A program made the translations under genes and the position numbers. DNA of 43,689 bases from Lachnospiraceae bacterium. Lineage in GTDB: Bacteria > Bacillota > Clostridia > Lachnospirales > Lachnospiraceae. Positions 33,089-41,450 of this stretch are shown piece by piece. The notes below the pieces were generated by a model. It was given only the letters and a program-made list of their open reading frames with translations. It was not told the origin of the DNA and searched no databases. The stretch's first letter is position 1. The number at the start of each line of letters is the position of its first letter. The DNA lies in NCBI GenBank assembly GCA_015057665.1, contig SVDY01000017.1, forward strand, positions 1-43,689, written 5' to 3'.

Positions 33089-34101
33089 TAGTAACGTCCT
33101 CCTCTCTTCTTAAGGAGCATCCAGATAAAGAACGGACCGCCGATAAAGGATATGATAACACCTACGGGAACTTCAAACTGGCCAAACATCATACGGGCCG
33201 GGATGTCACACAAGGTAACAAAAATCGCACCGCCAAGGGCACACATAGGAATCAGGTATCTGTTCTCGCCTCCTACAAAAAAGCGCATCATATGGGGAAC
33301 AATAAGACCGACAAAGCCTAAAAGCCCTGCAAAGCTTACGCTTGCTCCGGCAAGAAGTGCTGCCAGCACAAGAAAGATCGTTCTCATCTTCTTAACAGAT
33401 AGTCCAAGTCCCTGCGCCATCTCTTCCCCTAAGGTCATTAAATCCAGTTCATTGTGAAGGGTCATGACAACAATTAATGCGGCCACAATCAAAACTGCCG
33501 CCGGAATAAGACGGACAGTGGATACTGACTGAAAACCACCCACGCGGAAATCCGCACTCATCACCGCTGCATCCTTATATACAGAAGTAATGGCTTCCGT
33601 CGCCGCATTCAAAAAACTGTTGATTGCCACACCGGCAAGAATTACTGTCGTTCTTGAAGCATTCATCTTCTGCGCTGTGATGGATACGATCATTACGATA
33701 AGCAATGACCCTGCAAATGTAGAAACAGCAATTGCCCATCCATTGATTACGTCAAATGCACAGCAGATGGTAAAGGCAAGTCCTGCTCCCGCATTGACAC
33801 CGATGGTACTAGGAGAAGCAAGCTTATTGGCAAGAACTCCCTGGATAACACAGCCGGATACGGCAAGAGCCGCGCCAGATACCATACAGGCAAATGTTCT
33901 TGGCACTCTGTATTTCCACAAAATATTACCCGCAAGGGACTGCTCCCCAAAATGAGTCAAGGCTTCCCACATGCCGCCAAACCCAAGATTGACAGCCCCC
34001 AGGCAGAAACTTGCAAACATGGATATGACACAGAGCACAATCCCAATTACTATTATCTTTTTCTCTTTATTCTGCTGCCAGAATCGCTTCCAAACCTTCA
34101 T
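33088..34101 (-). CDS. ABC importer permease (FecCD/BtuC type)
   Basis: 337 residues with about nine or ten membrane helices. FecCD signatures are RVPRTFACMVSGAALAVSGC near 64-83, LASPSTIGVNAGAGLAF, and GLLGFVGLIVPHMMRFFVG near 260-278. A single permease implies a homodimer. It overlaps the end of the binding-protein gene by 35 bases. Confidence 0.93.
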   Translation of the reverse strand: MKVWKRFWQQNKEKKIIVIGIVLCVISMFASFCLGAVNLGFGGMWEALTHFGEQSLAGNILWKYRVPRTFACMVSGAALAVSGCVIQGVLANKLASPSTIGVNAGAGLAFTICCAFDVINGWAIAVSTFAGSLLIVMIVSITAQKMNASRTTVILAGVAINSFLNAATEAITSVYKDAAVMSADFRVGGFQSVSTVRLIPAAVLIVAALIVVMTLHNELDLMTLGEEMAQGLGLSVKKMRTIFLVLAALLAGASVSFAGLLGFVGLIVPHMMRFFVGGENRYLIPMCALGGAIFVTLCDIPARMMFGQFEVPVGVIISFIGGPFFIWMLLKKRGGRY

Positions 34102-35026
34102 ATGCGTCTCCCCAAAGTGCGTTTGGTTTCAAATTATAAAGTCGTTTATCAAGATGATGCCATCTTCCCTCTTTTACTGCAGTAAGAGTTGACCATAAAG
34201 TACCTTCCGCAAAAAGAGTTTCGATATGCTGCTTTGTTCCTTCTGTATCACTTCCAAGCTGAACGGTAAATACATAATCAGGATCTACTTTTAATACATG
34301 CTCGATGCTGACATTTTCAAGCATGGTATCATCGTCATCAGCAATATTGTGGCATCCAAGTGCTGCCAGCATTTCCCCAAGAACGCTGTCTTTACTGTTC
34401 TTCGCATAAAGAGCAGATGCTGATACACGAAGATAAAGAACAGTTGGTGCTTCTTTTCCTTCTAATCTTTCTTTACTTGCCGCGATAACATCTTCGATCT
34501 GGTTCTGAATACCAAGACCATTCTTCTCATACATGTCTTCTCTGCCTGTAATGTCAGTCATTGTCTTCAGTACACGGAGATAATCATCAAATCCGGACAC
34601 TTCAAAATATGCAGTTGGAATTCCTGTAGATTCAAAAGTATCAAGAAGTTCCATATTAATTCTTGTATTGGAACTTGCAATGATAAAGTCAGGATCTGCT
34701 GCAAAGATTTTCTCTACGCTGACACTCTTGGTATTACCGATATTTACTGTATCCTCTGCAAGAGTCAACCCAAGATCGTCCCATGCATCATCTGCAGTTG
34801 CAACCACATCGCCCCCTGCTAACTGCCACATCTCTGCAAAACTGCCAAGCAGACATACAACACGTTGTGGATTATTCACGGTCACCTGACGGTCAAGGTC
34901 ATCCGTAAATGTAAAGCCTTCTGTTTTTATATCATCACCGGCTTCTGTCTTATCTGCCGGTTCTCCCTGGCATCCTGCCAGTACCATCATAGTAAGAACC
35001 ATGCACAACATAAGTAATTTTTTCAT
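34067..35026 (-). CDS. ABC importer substrate-binding lipoprotein (FecB/BtuF type)
   Basis: 319 residues. Lipobox MVLAGC with Cys19, then a class III binding-protein fold: FTDDLDRQVTVNNPQRVVCL, DPDFIIASS, and VDPDYVFTVQLG in the second lobe. It captures the ligand outside the membrane. No cobalamin riboswitch was seen upstream; the intergenic region instead holds a CAAATA-TTT-TATTTG palindrome (35074-35088) and a repeat copy. Confidence 0.92.
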   Translation of the reverse strand: MKKLLMLCMVLTMMVLAGCQGEPADKTEAGDDIKTEGFTFTDDLDRQVTVNNPQRVVCLLGSFAEMWQLAGGDVVATADDAWDDLGLTLAEDTVNIGNTKSVSVEKIFAADPDFIIASSNTRINMELLDTFESTGIPTAYFEVSGFDDYLRVLKTMTDITGREDMYEKNGLGIQNQIEDVIAASKERLEGKEAPTVLYLRVSASALYAKNSKDSVLGEMLAALGCHNIADDDDTMLENVSIEHVLKVDPDYVFTVQLGSDTEGTKQHIETLFAEGTLWSTLTAVKEGRWHHLDKRLYNLKPNALWGDAYEGLEAILAAE

Positions 35027-35104
35027 ACGTAATTCATCTCCTTTTCCTTTTTATTATCTGGGCTTTATTCAAACAAATATTTTATTTGAAGTTCTATATT
35101 TCCA

Positions 35105-35238
35105 AGAACAAAGTGTCTCGCTTGCGAGACACTGCGTTGCCGCGCGAGCAGTTTGCATAAGCAAAACTTTCCACTTTGCGATCTACGATCCTTGCAAAGC
35201 ATTATTCTATAAAAACGAAGTTTCTTATAGAATAAAAA
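35105..35238. repeat. Short interspersed repeat, extended copy with nested hairpins
   Basis: Shares AGAACAAAGTGT (35105-35116) and the 34-base hairpin block (35205-35238) with the copy at 30446-30495, but carries about 88 bases between them where the compact copy has 4. That block holds a perfect 9-bp hairpin (35113-35132), a GTTTGC/GCAAAAC hairpin (35151-35167) and a CTTTGC/GCAAAG pair (35174-35179 with 35194-35199). It lies in the 402-base gap between divergent genes (35027-35428), where no gene is seen. Confidence 0.75.
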
Positions 35239-35428
35239 TGCTGTTTCCCTGCTCCGTTTTATCATACTATAAAATGGCCTTAATAACAATTTATACTTTT
35301 CGAAATTGAGTAAAATTTTCACGAAATTTGTGCTATGATAAAAGAAAACAAAACGGCATCTTTCTTCCATCAAGTCCCGTCTTGGGGACTGACACAGAAT
35401 TCCCATCAATGAAAAGGAGACCAACCAT

Positions 35429-36262
35429 ATGATCATCTGCGGACTCGTCCAGGCTGCATCTTCTGACAGCCTTTTTGAAAATGTATACAGAATAAAAACA
35501 ATTGCAAAAGAGGCGGAGGAACAAAACTGTAACGTCCTCTGTTTCCCGGAAGCTTTTCTTACGGGTTACTCTTCTAAAAATGCCAAAGAACTGGCAATTA
35601 CAAGAGAAAACCGGGTATTTAAAATTATTGCCGGACTTTCTATGGAGCATGACATGGATATCCTAATCGGATATCTGGAAAAAGAATCCCTTTCCATAGA
35701 TAATCCTGATACAAAAGAAAAGGATGTACAGCTCTCTGTGGAAAAATCCGAGCGGCTCTACATCACCCACGATATCTTTACGCCAGACGGTCAGCGTTAC
35801 TCCTACAGAAAGACTCATCTTGGCGACAGAGAGAAAAAAGTCTTTACAGAAGGGAACTCCTTAGACGTCTTCCCTCTTTCCTGCGGCATTACCGCAGCCA
35901 TCCAGCTCTGTGTGGAAAACCATTATCCTGATATAACAAGAACTTATTCTTTAAAAGGAGCTCACATCGTATTTGCTCCCCATGCTGTACCCCGTATTGC
36001 CGGAGACCGGGAGAAAATCTGGTCCAAATTCATACCTGCCAGAAGCTACGACAACAGAGTCTATATGGCCTGCTGCAATCAATGGGGCGGATGTTTCGTC
36101 ACCGATCCTGCGGGAGAAGTGATCACTTCTTATTTTGATGAAGATGAAAAACTTCTCTGTTTTTCTTTAGATAAAGATAATGTGGCAAAGTATCATGAAG
36201 GAAGCGATAAAATGTCCGCAAGATATTATCCTTCCAAAAGACGCAGAGATTTATATTTATAA
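35429..36262 (+). CDS. Carbon-nitrogen hydrolase (nitrilase superfamily)
   Basis: 277 residues. The Glu-Lys-Cys triad is visible: Glu in CFPEAFLTGYSS (about 41), Lys in YRKTHLGDREK (about 131) and Cys in IQLCVENHYPD (about 168). The enzyme would hydrolyse an amide or nitrile; substrate unknown. The leader has an AGTCCC/GGGACT hairpin (about 35373-35390) and AAGGAG 9 bases before the ATG. A long internal insert (SIDNPDTKEKDVQLSVEKSE) sits between strands. Monocistronic. Confidence 0.9.
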   Translation: MIICGLVQAASSDSLFENVYRIKTIAKEAEEQNCNVLCFPEAFLTGYSSKNAKELAITRENRVFKIIAGLSMEHDMDILIGYLEKESLSIDNPDTKEKDVQLSVEKSERLYITHDIFTPDGQRYSYRKTHLGDREKKVFTEGNSLDVFPLSCGITAAIQLCVENHYPDITRTYSLKGAHIVFAPHAVPRIAGDREKIWSKFIPARSYDNRVYMACCNQWGGCFVTDPAGEVITSYFDEDEKLLCFSLDKDNVAKYHEGSDKMSARYYPSKRRRDLYL

Positions 36263-36305
36263 ATTTTATAAAAACAACAACCAAGCTTCAACAGCCTATA
36301 TGACA

Positions 36306-36339
36306 AAAAAGTGGAATGCATCGCTGCATTCCACTTTTT
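36306..36339. terminator. Terminator after the nitrilase-like gene
   Basis: Perfect 15-pair arms including A/T ends (36306-36320 with 36325-36339) and a 4-base loop. It can stop transcription in both directions. The rest of the gap to 36532 is AT-rich, with a GGTTTCC/GGAAACC inverted pair far apart; no gene was seen. Confidence 0.85.
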
Positions 36340-36532
36340 GTTACTATTTCATTTGAGGGGAGAGGATTCAAATATATGAATAGCTTTGTTATGATGTTAG
36401 TATAACAGATGGTTTCCGAAAAAATAGGCGATTTTTGCTTAAAATATCTTAATGATTTCTTAATTTTCCACCCTATAATTCGTAAGAAATGAACCGCCAT
36501 TCCCGGAAACCGGCTTTCTCCATCGACATAAG

Positions 36533-38062
36533 CTACTCTATCCCTAACCTGCTCCCTGCTCCTGTTTCAAAATTATCTTTTTCTTTTTTTATCTCTGTTA
36601 CAAATTCAGCCATGGTAAGGATTTTATCCGTCGGCTTTCTTCCTGTTAAAACAAATTCCAGATGACAAGGCTTTCTTCTCATCCAGGAAACTAATTTCTC
36701 CTCACTTAAAACACCCATCTCCACAGCATATAATGCTTCGTCAAGAACAAGCAGATCATAGAATTTGGACAATTCCATCAACTCATCAAGTTTCTTATCA
36801 TTTCGTACTTTTACTTCTTCTTTTTCCTCTTCACTGAGCATGAACAGAAAACGTCTCATAGGCATTGTTTCAATCTTTGTAATACCGGTAAGCTGTCTTA
36901 AAGCATCCCCGTCTTTTGACTGTTCTGCCTTTCCGTATACAATACCTTGACTCCTTTTTACAAACTGATACATTAAAACTTTATATCCCTGATCTGCTGC
37001 ATGAAGTGCCACACCAAGAGACATATTGAGCTTCCCTTTTCCTGTACCGTAATAGATATAATTACTTCCCATTGCATCTTCCGTCTGACCGCCGCAGCCT
37101 GTTACTGTACAGCTTCTGCATGTTGCAGGAAGGTCCACATAGCCTTCTGTCTCGAATAAAGAATTGATATATTCCATGTCCAGATGTTCACGAATCAGAT
37201 CAGCCAGCAGATCGTACTGTGTTTCACGGAATTTCCTGCTCTTGTCCTGTATAGGATGAATTTGATCTTGTTTCATACCTCGGAGCTTCAGCTTGTTATT
37301 CTCTGCTTCACAAACATTCCACTTGTCTCCATATCCCTCCTGACCGGATAAGCTGTCCTCATCTTCAATCTCTATCTTCGCCATAGGAAGAACTCCCACA
37401 ACAGGCACTCCTGTCAGGTCTGTAAGCATTTTTATCCCAGATTCCAGCAAAGCTTTGTCTCCGCGGAACTTATTAATGATAATTCCTTTTATCCGCTTCT
37501 GCTGTTCAGAAGGAAGAAGTTTGATTGTTCCATATACAGAAGCAATCATACCTCCTCTGTCAATGTCTGCCACAAGAAGTACCGGTGCATCTGCCATCTC
37601 AGCCATTCCCATATTAACAAAATCGCCATCGGAAAGATTAATCTCTGCCGGACTTCCCGCACCCTCTATGACAATGCGGTCATACTGTTTTGATAACTGA
37701 ACATGTGCTTTTTCCACTTCTACACGCATCTGTTCTTTCTGTTTATAATAATCCGCTGCCGGAATGATGCCTTTATCTTCTCCATGGAGAACGAACCGGG
37801 ATTCTGTCAGATTAACAGGCTTTAAAAGAATAGGATTCATAAGCTCTGACGGTTCTGTCTTTGCTGCCTCTGCCTGTACCGCCTGGGCACGGCTGATTTC
37901 TTTTCCCCCTTTTGTAATAAAGCCATAATTGGACATATTCTGGGATTTAAAAGGAGCTGTCTTATATCCATCCTGTGCAAATACTCTGCATAATCCGGCT
38001 GTGACAAAAGTTTTTCCTGCATTAGATGTGGTACCTTGAATCATGATCGATTTACCAAACAT
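36533..38062 (-). CDS. CbiP (cobyric acid synthase) lacking glutaminase, fused to BtuR-like domain
   Basis: 509 residues from the ATG at 38062 (GGAGG 8 bases upstream; an ATG at 38077 is less likely). Positions below count from 38077. Residues 9-243 are a good CbiP/CobQ synthetase domain: SIMIQGTTSNAGKT, APFKSQNMSNYGFIT, VIEGAGSPAEINL, LLVADIDRGG and IEIEDEDSLSG. Full-length CbiP then has a glutamine amidotransferase domain of about 200 residues with a catalytic Cys and His. Here it is gone: after about 15 residues the sequence resumes with the CbiP tail (IQDKSRKFRETQYDLLADLI, then REHLDME). A Cys-rich linker (CRSCTVTGCGG) leads to a corrinoid adenosyltransferase-like domain (339-514): YYGTGKGK, VLMYQFVKR, YDLLVLDEALYAVEMGVLS, EFVLTGRKPTD. 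Its P-loop reads GKGKL where Ser/Thr follows Lys in the family. Last gene of the cobamide operon. Confidence 0.85.
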   Translation of the reverse strand: MFGKSIMIQGTTSNAGKTFVTAGLCRVFAQDGYKTAPFKSQNMSNYGFITKGGKEISRAQAVQAEAAKTEPSELMNPILLKPVNLTESRFVLHGEDKGIIPAADYYKQKEQMRVEVEKAHVQLSKQYDRIVIEGAGSPAEINLSDGDFVNMGMAEMADAPVLLVADIDRGGMIASVYGTIKLLPSEQQKRIKGIIINKFRGDKALLESGIKMLTDLTGVPVVGVLPMAKIEIEDEDSLSGQEGYGDKWNVCEAENNKLKLRGMKQDQIHPIQDKSRKFRETQYDLLADLIREHLDMEYINSLFETEGYVDLPATCRSCTVTGCGGQTEDAMGSNYIYYGTGKGKLNMSLGVALHAADQGYKVLMYQFVKRSQGIVYGKAEQSKDGDALRQLTGITKIETMPMRRFLFMLSEEEKEEVKVRNDKKLDELMELSKFYDLLVLDEALYAVEMGVLSEEKLVSWMRRKPCHLEFVLTGRKPTDKILTMAEFVTEIKKEKDNFETGAGSRLGIE

Positions 38063-38093
38063 ATTCTTTTCCTCCATCTATCTTTCCCGGTTT

Positions 38094-39311
38094 TTAGTCT
38101 TCCAAATAATAATAATTGCCTTCATTATCTGTCAGTACCCGGACAGGAACAAGCACCTTACAATTCGGAGAAAGCTCTCCTCTCCAGTCAACCTCTGTAT
38201 TATCAAAGGCATCTTTGTGAAGATATTCCATCCTTTTTGACAATTTGAAATTTCTTAACTTTTTGCATTCCGCAAATGCCTTTGCCCCAATATAGCGAAG
38301 CTGTTTGGAAGTACGTACATATACCAGTTCTCTGCATTTGTAAAATGCGTATTTTTTAATATTTTTTATGGTGTCTGGAAGGTGTACTCCAACAAGAGTT
38401 TCACATCCTGAAAAACTTTCCACATCGATTTCCGTAATTCCTTCCCCTATATAGATAGCTTTACAGGTTTCCAAAAATCCAGGCGGAAGCAGATTCAAAA
38501 GTTCCGGTTTAAAAATTCCTTTTCCTGCAATCCACAGAATATTGTCAGAATCTATCATTCCCTTGATTTTCCGATAACGATATACCCCTTCTTTTTCTGT
38601 CCCCTGCTCCAGAAGAGTAAATTTTTCATTTACTGCTTCTTTATTTTTTTCATATGATTTAAGAAGGGCAAGGATCCGCTCTGATTCCTTTAAAGCGGCC
38701 TGTTCCTCTTCCTGTTTTTTCTTCCATTTTTCTTTTTTCTCAGCCCAATTTTCTTTTGCTTCGGCTCTGTATTCTTCAATCAATGTTCCATAAGCTTCGC
38801 CGTACAGCCTTACCATCTCTTCCAGATTGTCAATATGCATCAAATCGCCAACCAAAGAATCATTATATTCCTGTGCCATGGCATAAAACAGCCGGATTGC
38901 CCAGTCAACAGGCAGTCTTTTATATTCATATAACCATAACAGATAACCTATCTGCTCTCTTGTATAATAATTCTGTTCATTCTTTTCGGACAAATAAGAC
39001 ATAAAGATAGGTTTCAGCCATTCCATCTCTTGCTCGCTTAATTCTTCCTGAAGATAGAATGCCATATAATGATTGAGAAAAAGACCTGAAATTGCCGCAT
39101 CCATAATACAAACTGCGTCCATTCGATTTTCTGAATATGGTGTCAGGTCACAGAAAGGAGCATCGCTGCTATACAGGTCATAAAGGCTTCCTCCCATTCC
39201 TTCATAAATCACCTCTAACTGTCTTTTCATGTAATAGGTATACTGATCCAGTACGTTTTGATGAAAAAAGGTCATGACCGGATTCAATCCCTCTTTTTTA
39301 TTTTGCTCCAT
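38094..39311 (-). CDS. BspA-like leucine-rich-repeat protein inside the cobamide operon
   Basis: 405 residues, no signal peptide. The N-terminal 180 residues are helical and of unknown family (DLYSSDAPFCDL, LSEQEMEWLKPIFMSYL). A Lys/Glu-rich coiled coil covers about 183-240 (EAKENWAEKKEKWKKKQEEE). The C-terminal part has LRR_5/BspA repeats (IYIGEGITEIDVESFSGCE, VHLPDTIKNIKKYAFYKCRE, RYIGAKAFAECKKL). AAAGGAG precedes the start. Spacing to cobD (12 bases) and to the CbiP-BtuR gene (31 bases) shows it is part of the operon. No known step of cobamide synthesis uses such a protein. Confidence 0.85.
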   Translation of the reverse strand: MEQNKKEGLNPVMTFFHQNVLDQYTYYMKRQLEVIYEGMGGSLYDLYSSDAPFCDLTPYSENRMDAVCIMDAAISGLFLNHYMAFYLQEELSEQEMEWLKPIFMSYLSEKNEQNYYTREQIGYLLWLYEYKRLPVDWAIRLFYAMAQEYNDSLVGDLMHIDNLEEMVRLYGEAYGTLIEEYRAEAKENWAEKKEKWKKKQEEEQAALKESERILALLKSYEKNKEAVNEKFTLLEQGTEKEGVYRYRKIKGMIDSDNILWIAGKGIFKPELLNLLPPGFLETCKAIYIGEGITEIDVESFSGCETLVGVHLPDTIKNIKKYAFYKCRELVYVRTSKQLRYIGAKAFAECKKLRNFKLSKRMEYLHKDAFDNTEVDWRGELSPNCKVLVPVRVLTDNEGNYYYLED

Positions 39312-39323
39312 AACATTCTCCTT

Positions 39324-40394
39324 TTATAAACTCTTCTTTAAAGCTTCTAATAGCCGCACATTGTCTTCCCGGTTTCTCACTGCCACACGGAAGTAATCCG
39401 GACCCAGATTCACATAATTGCTGCAGTTGCGAATCATAATGCCGTGCTTCTCCATCCGTTTATCCAAATCAGTGATACCCGGTGCCCGGAAGAAGAAATA
39501 ATTTACCACTCCTTCATAGAGCACAATTGGAAGTTTGGCAAGTTCTTCTTTTAAAAAGGCATTCTCTGTTGCAATCAACGCGATTGTCTCTTTTCTGTAA
39601 TCTGACTCTTTTAGGGCAGCCACCCCCGCCGCCTGTGCAAAATGACTGACAGACCATGCCTGGCCGCTTGCTTTCATTTTATAAAGCAATTCCTCGTCCC
39701 CACAGAAAACATAGCCAAGACGGACTCCCGGAATAGCATACATTTTCGTAAATGACTTTAAAATAATCAGGTTTGGATACTGTCTCAGATATCCTTTTAA
39801 CGTATAGTCCTGCTCTTTCGGATAGATTTCAAGGAAACACTCATCCACCAGCACTGTTATGTTCAGTTTCTTTGCTTTGTCAAGAATGCGAAGCAGCAAT
39901 TCCCGTTCCACCAAAAGTCCTGTAGGATTGTTGGGATTACAGATTACCATAAAGTCATGGGCTGCTTTCATGGCATCCAAAAGGTTTTCTTTTATAAGGA
40001 AATCCTGTTCCAGATAAAAATGTTCCACCTGTGCATCAACGGATTTTAGCGCCTCTTCATATTCCACAAATGCAGGAACAGGAAGAAGAACCCGCTTCGG
40101 TTTTAATGCCAGTGCAAGACGGAACAATAAATCCGCCCCGCCGTTACCGCAGAGAATCTGACTTGTTTCCACACCATCAAATGCTGCTATGGCTTCCGTA
40201 AGAACAGTACAATCCGGATCCGGATAGTTGATCAGGCCTTCTATGGCATCCATCATGCTCTTTTTGACCCCTTCCGGAATGCCAAGAGGACTTAGGTTGG
40301 CTGAAAAATCAAGAATATCTGATTCCGGAATCCCCAGTTCTCTGGCTTTTTTATAAATATTGCCGCCATGAGCGGCTGTCTGTTTTGTCTTCAT
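39324..40394 (-). CDS. cobD: Threonine-phosphate decarboxylase (HisC-like)
   Basis: 356 residues, class I/II PLP aminotransferase fold. HGGNIY near 9-14 and FSANLSPLG near 30-38 are typical of CobD rather than HisC. ICNPNNPTG at 151-159 and PLP Lys217 in SFTKMYAIPG follow. It makes (R)-1-amino-2-propanol phosphate for the nucleotide loop. It lies 24 bases after cbiB, whose product uses this molecule. Confidence 0.92.
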   Translation of the reverse strand: MKTKQTAAHGGNIYKKARELGIPESDILDFSANLSPLGIPEGVKKSMMDAIEGLINYPDPDCTVLTEAIAAFDGVETSQILCGNGGADLLFRLALALKPKRVLLPVPAFVEYEEALKSVDAQVEHFYLEQDFLIKENLLDAMKAAHDFMVICNPNNPTGLLVERELLLRILDKAKKLNITVLVDECFLEIYPKEQDYTLKGYLRQYPNLIILKSFTKMYAIPGVRLGYVFCGDEELLYKMKASGQAWSVSHFAQAAGVAALKESDYRKETIALIATENAFLKEELAKLPIVLYEGVVNYFFFRAPGITDLDKRMEKHGIMIRNCSNYVNLGPDYFRVAVRNREDNVRLLEALKKSL

Positions 40395-40418
40395 AAATCG
40401 TATACTGTAACCTATCTT

Positions 40419-41426
40419 TTATTTGTCAGAATTTCTAAGCCATCCAATCAGCTTCATCAGCACAATCACGCCCATAGTGACCACTGCTGCCCCATACATA
40501 AGCTTGTTCGCCTTACGAATGTCTTCCGGCTCCGCTTCCCGGTCTTTATCTCCGATGGTCGGCTTCTCCACCGGCTTACCGAAATAATCATGAGTACCTC
40601 CAAGCTGGATATGAAGTGCTCCCGCTGCCACAGATTCTGTCTGCGCACTGTTCGGGCTTAAATGATTATAGCGGTCCCGTTTAAAAATTCGGAATGCATT
40701 AGAAGCATCCAGATCAGAAAGTTTTGCAGCTGCCATCATGGCAAATGCACTAATACGGGCCGGAATCAGATTCCAGATATCATCTGCTTTAGCAGACACT
40801 CTGCCAAGATAGATATTTTCATCATTTTTATAGCCCACCATGGAATCCAGCGTGTTCACTGCCTTATAAGCCATGGCAAGAGGCGCACCACCGATTGCCC
40901 CATAAAACATAGGAGCGATGACGCCGTCAGATGTATTCTCTGCCACTGTCTCAATGGCTGCTTTGGCAATTTCCTCTTCATTCAGGCAGGCTGTATCTCT
41001 TCCCACCAGATAACCAATCTGAGTTCTGGCACCGGGAAGATCCCCTTCTTCCAGTTTCACACAGACTTTCTCAGACTCCTCAGCCAGACATTTACTGGCA
41101 AGACACTGGTATAAAAGAAATGTTTCTGTCAAATCCCCAAGACGGGGATGAATGGCTTTGGCCCCTTTTACGATCCAGTCTGTCACTAAATATGCTCCTC
41201 CAACAACAGCAAGATGAAGTAAACCGCCGCCTATCACTTCTTTGTCCGGTTCACGAAGCTTTCTTTTCTCAAGAACATCCTGAAAACGGTCTTCATATAT
41301 GACTTTTATAATTGTATTTTTTGTTTTTGTAATTGCTTTACCAATCAGGACAACGGGATGAGGCGTAGGAATCCACTCCGGATCTCCTATAGCCAGATCA
41401 GCAAAGAATGCAGTTAACAATTTCAT
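40419..41426 (-). CDS. cbiB: Adenosylcobinamide-phosphate synthase
   Basis: 335 residues, membrane protein of the CbiB/CobD(Pden) family. FFADLAIGDPEWIPTPHPV at the N-terminus, AIETVAENTSDGVIAPMFY in the middle and HLSPNSAQTESVAAGAL are hallmark blocks. It attaches aminopropanol phosphate to cobyric acid. About five membrane helices. It lies 24 bases after cobT. Confidence 0.94.
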   Translation of the reverse strand: MKLLTAFFADLAIGDPEWIPTPHPVVLIGKAITKTKNTIIKVIYEDRFQDVLEKRKLREPDKEVIGGGLLHLAVVGGAYLVTDWIVKGAKAIHPRLGDLTETFLLYQCLASKCLAEESEKVCVKLEEGDLPGARTQIGYLVGRDTACLNEEEIAKAAIETVAENTSDGVIAPMFYGAIGGAPLAMAYKAVNTLDSMVGYKNDENIYLGRVSAKADDIWNLIPARISAFAMMAAAKLSDLDASNAFRIFKRDRYNHLSPNSAQTESVAAGALHIQLGGTHDYFGKPVEKPTIGDKDREAEPEDIRKANKLMYGAAVVTMGVIVLMKLIGWLRNSDK

Positions 41427-41450
41427 ATTACTCTTGTTCCTCTTCTCATA

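Noticed and set aside
35027..35428. Cobalamin riboswitch before the importer
   Set aside because: I looked for the B12-box and the conserved AdoCbl core and saw only the repeat copy and a short AT-rich palindrome.
35065..35436. 123-residue minus-strand frame between the ABC and nitrilase genes
   Set aside because: It is an open stretch across the repeat copy and promoter region with low-complexity translation and no start signal.
36288..36500. 70-residue minus-strand frame after the nitrilase-like gene
   Set aside because: It runs through a perfect terminator hairpin and has no domain.
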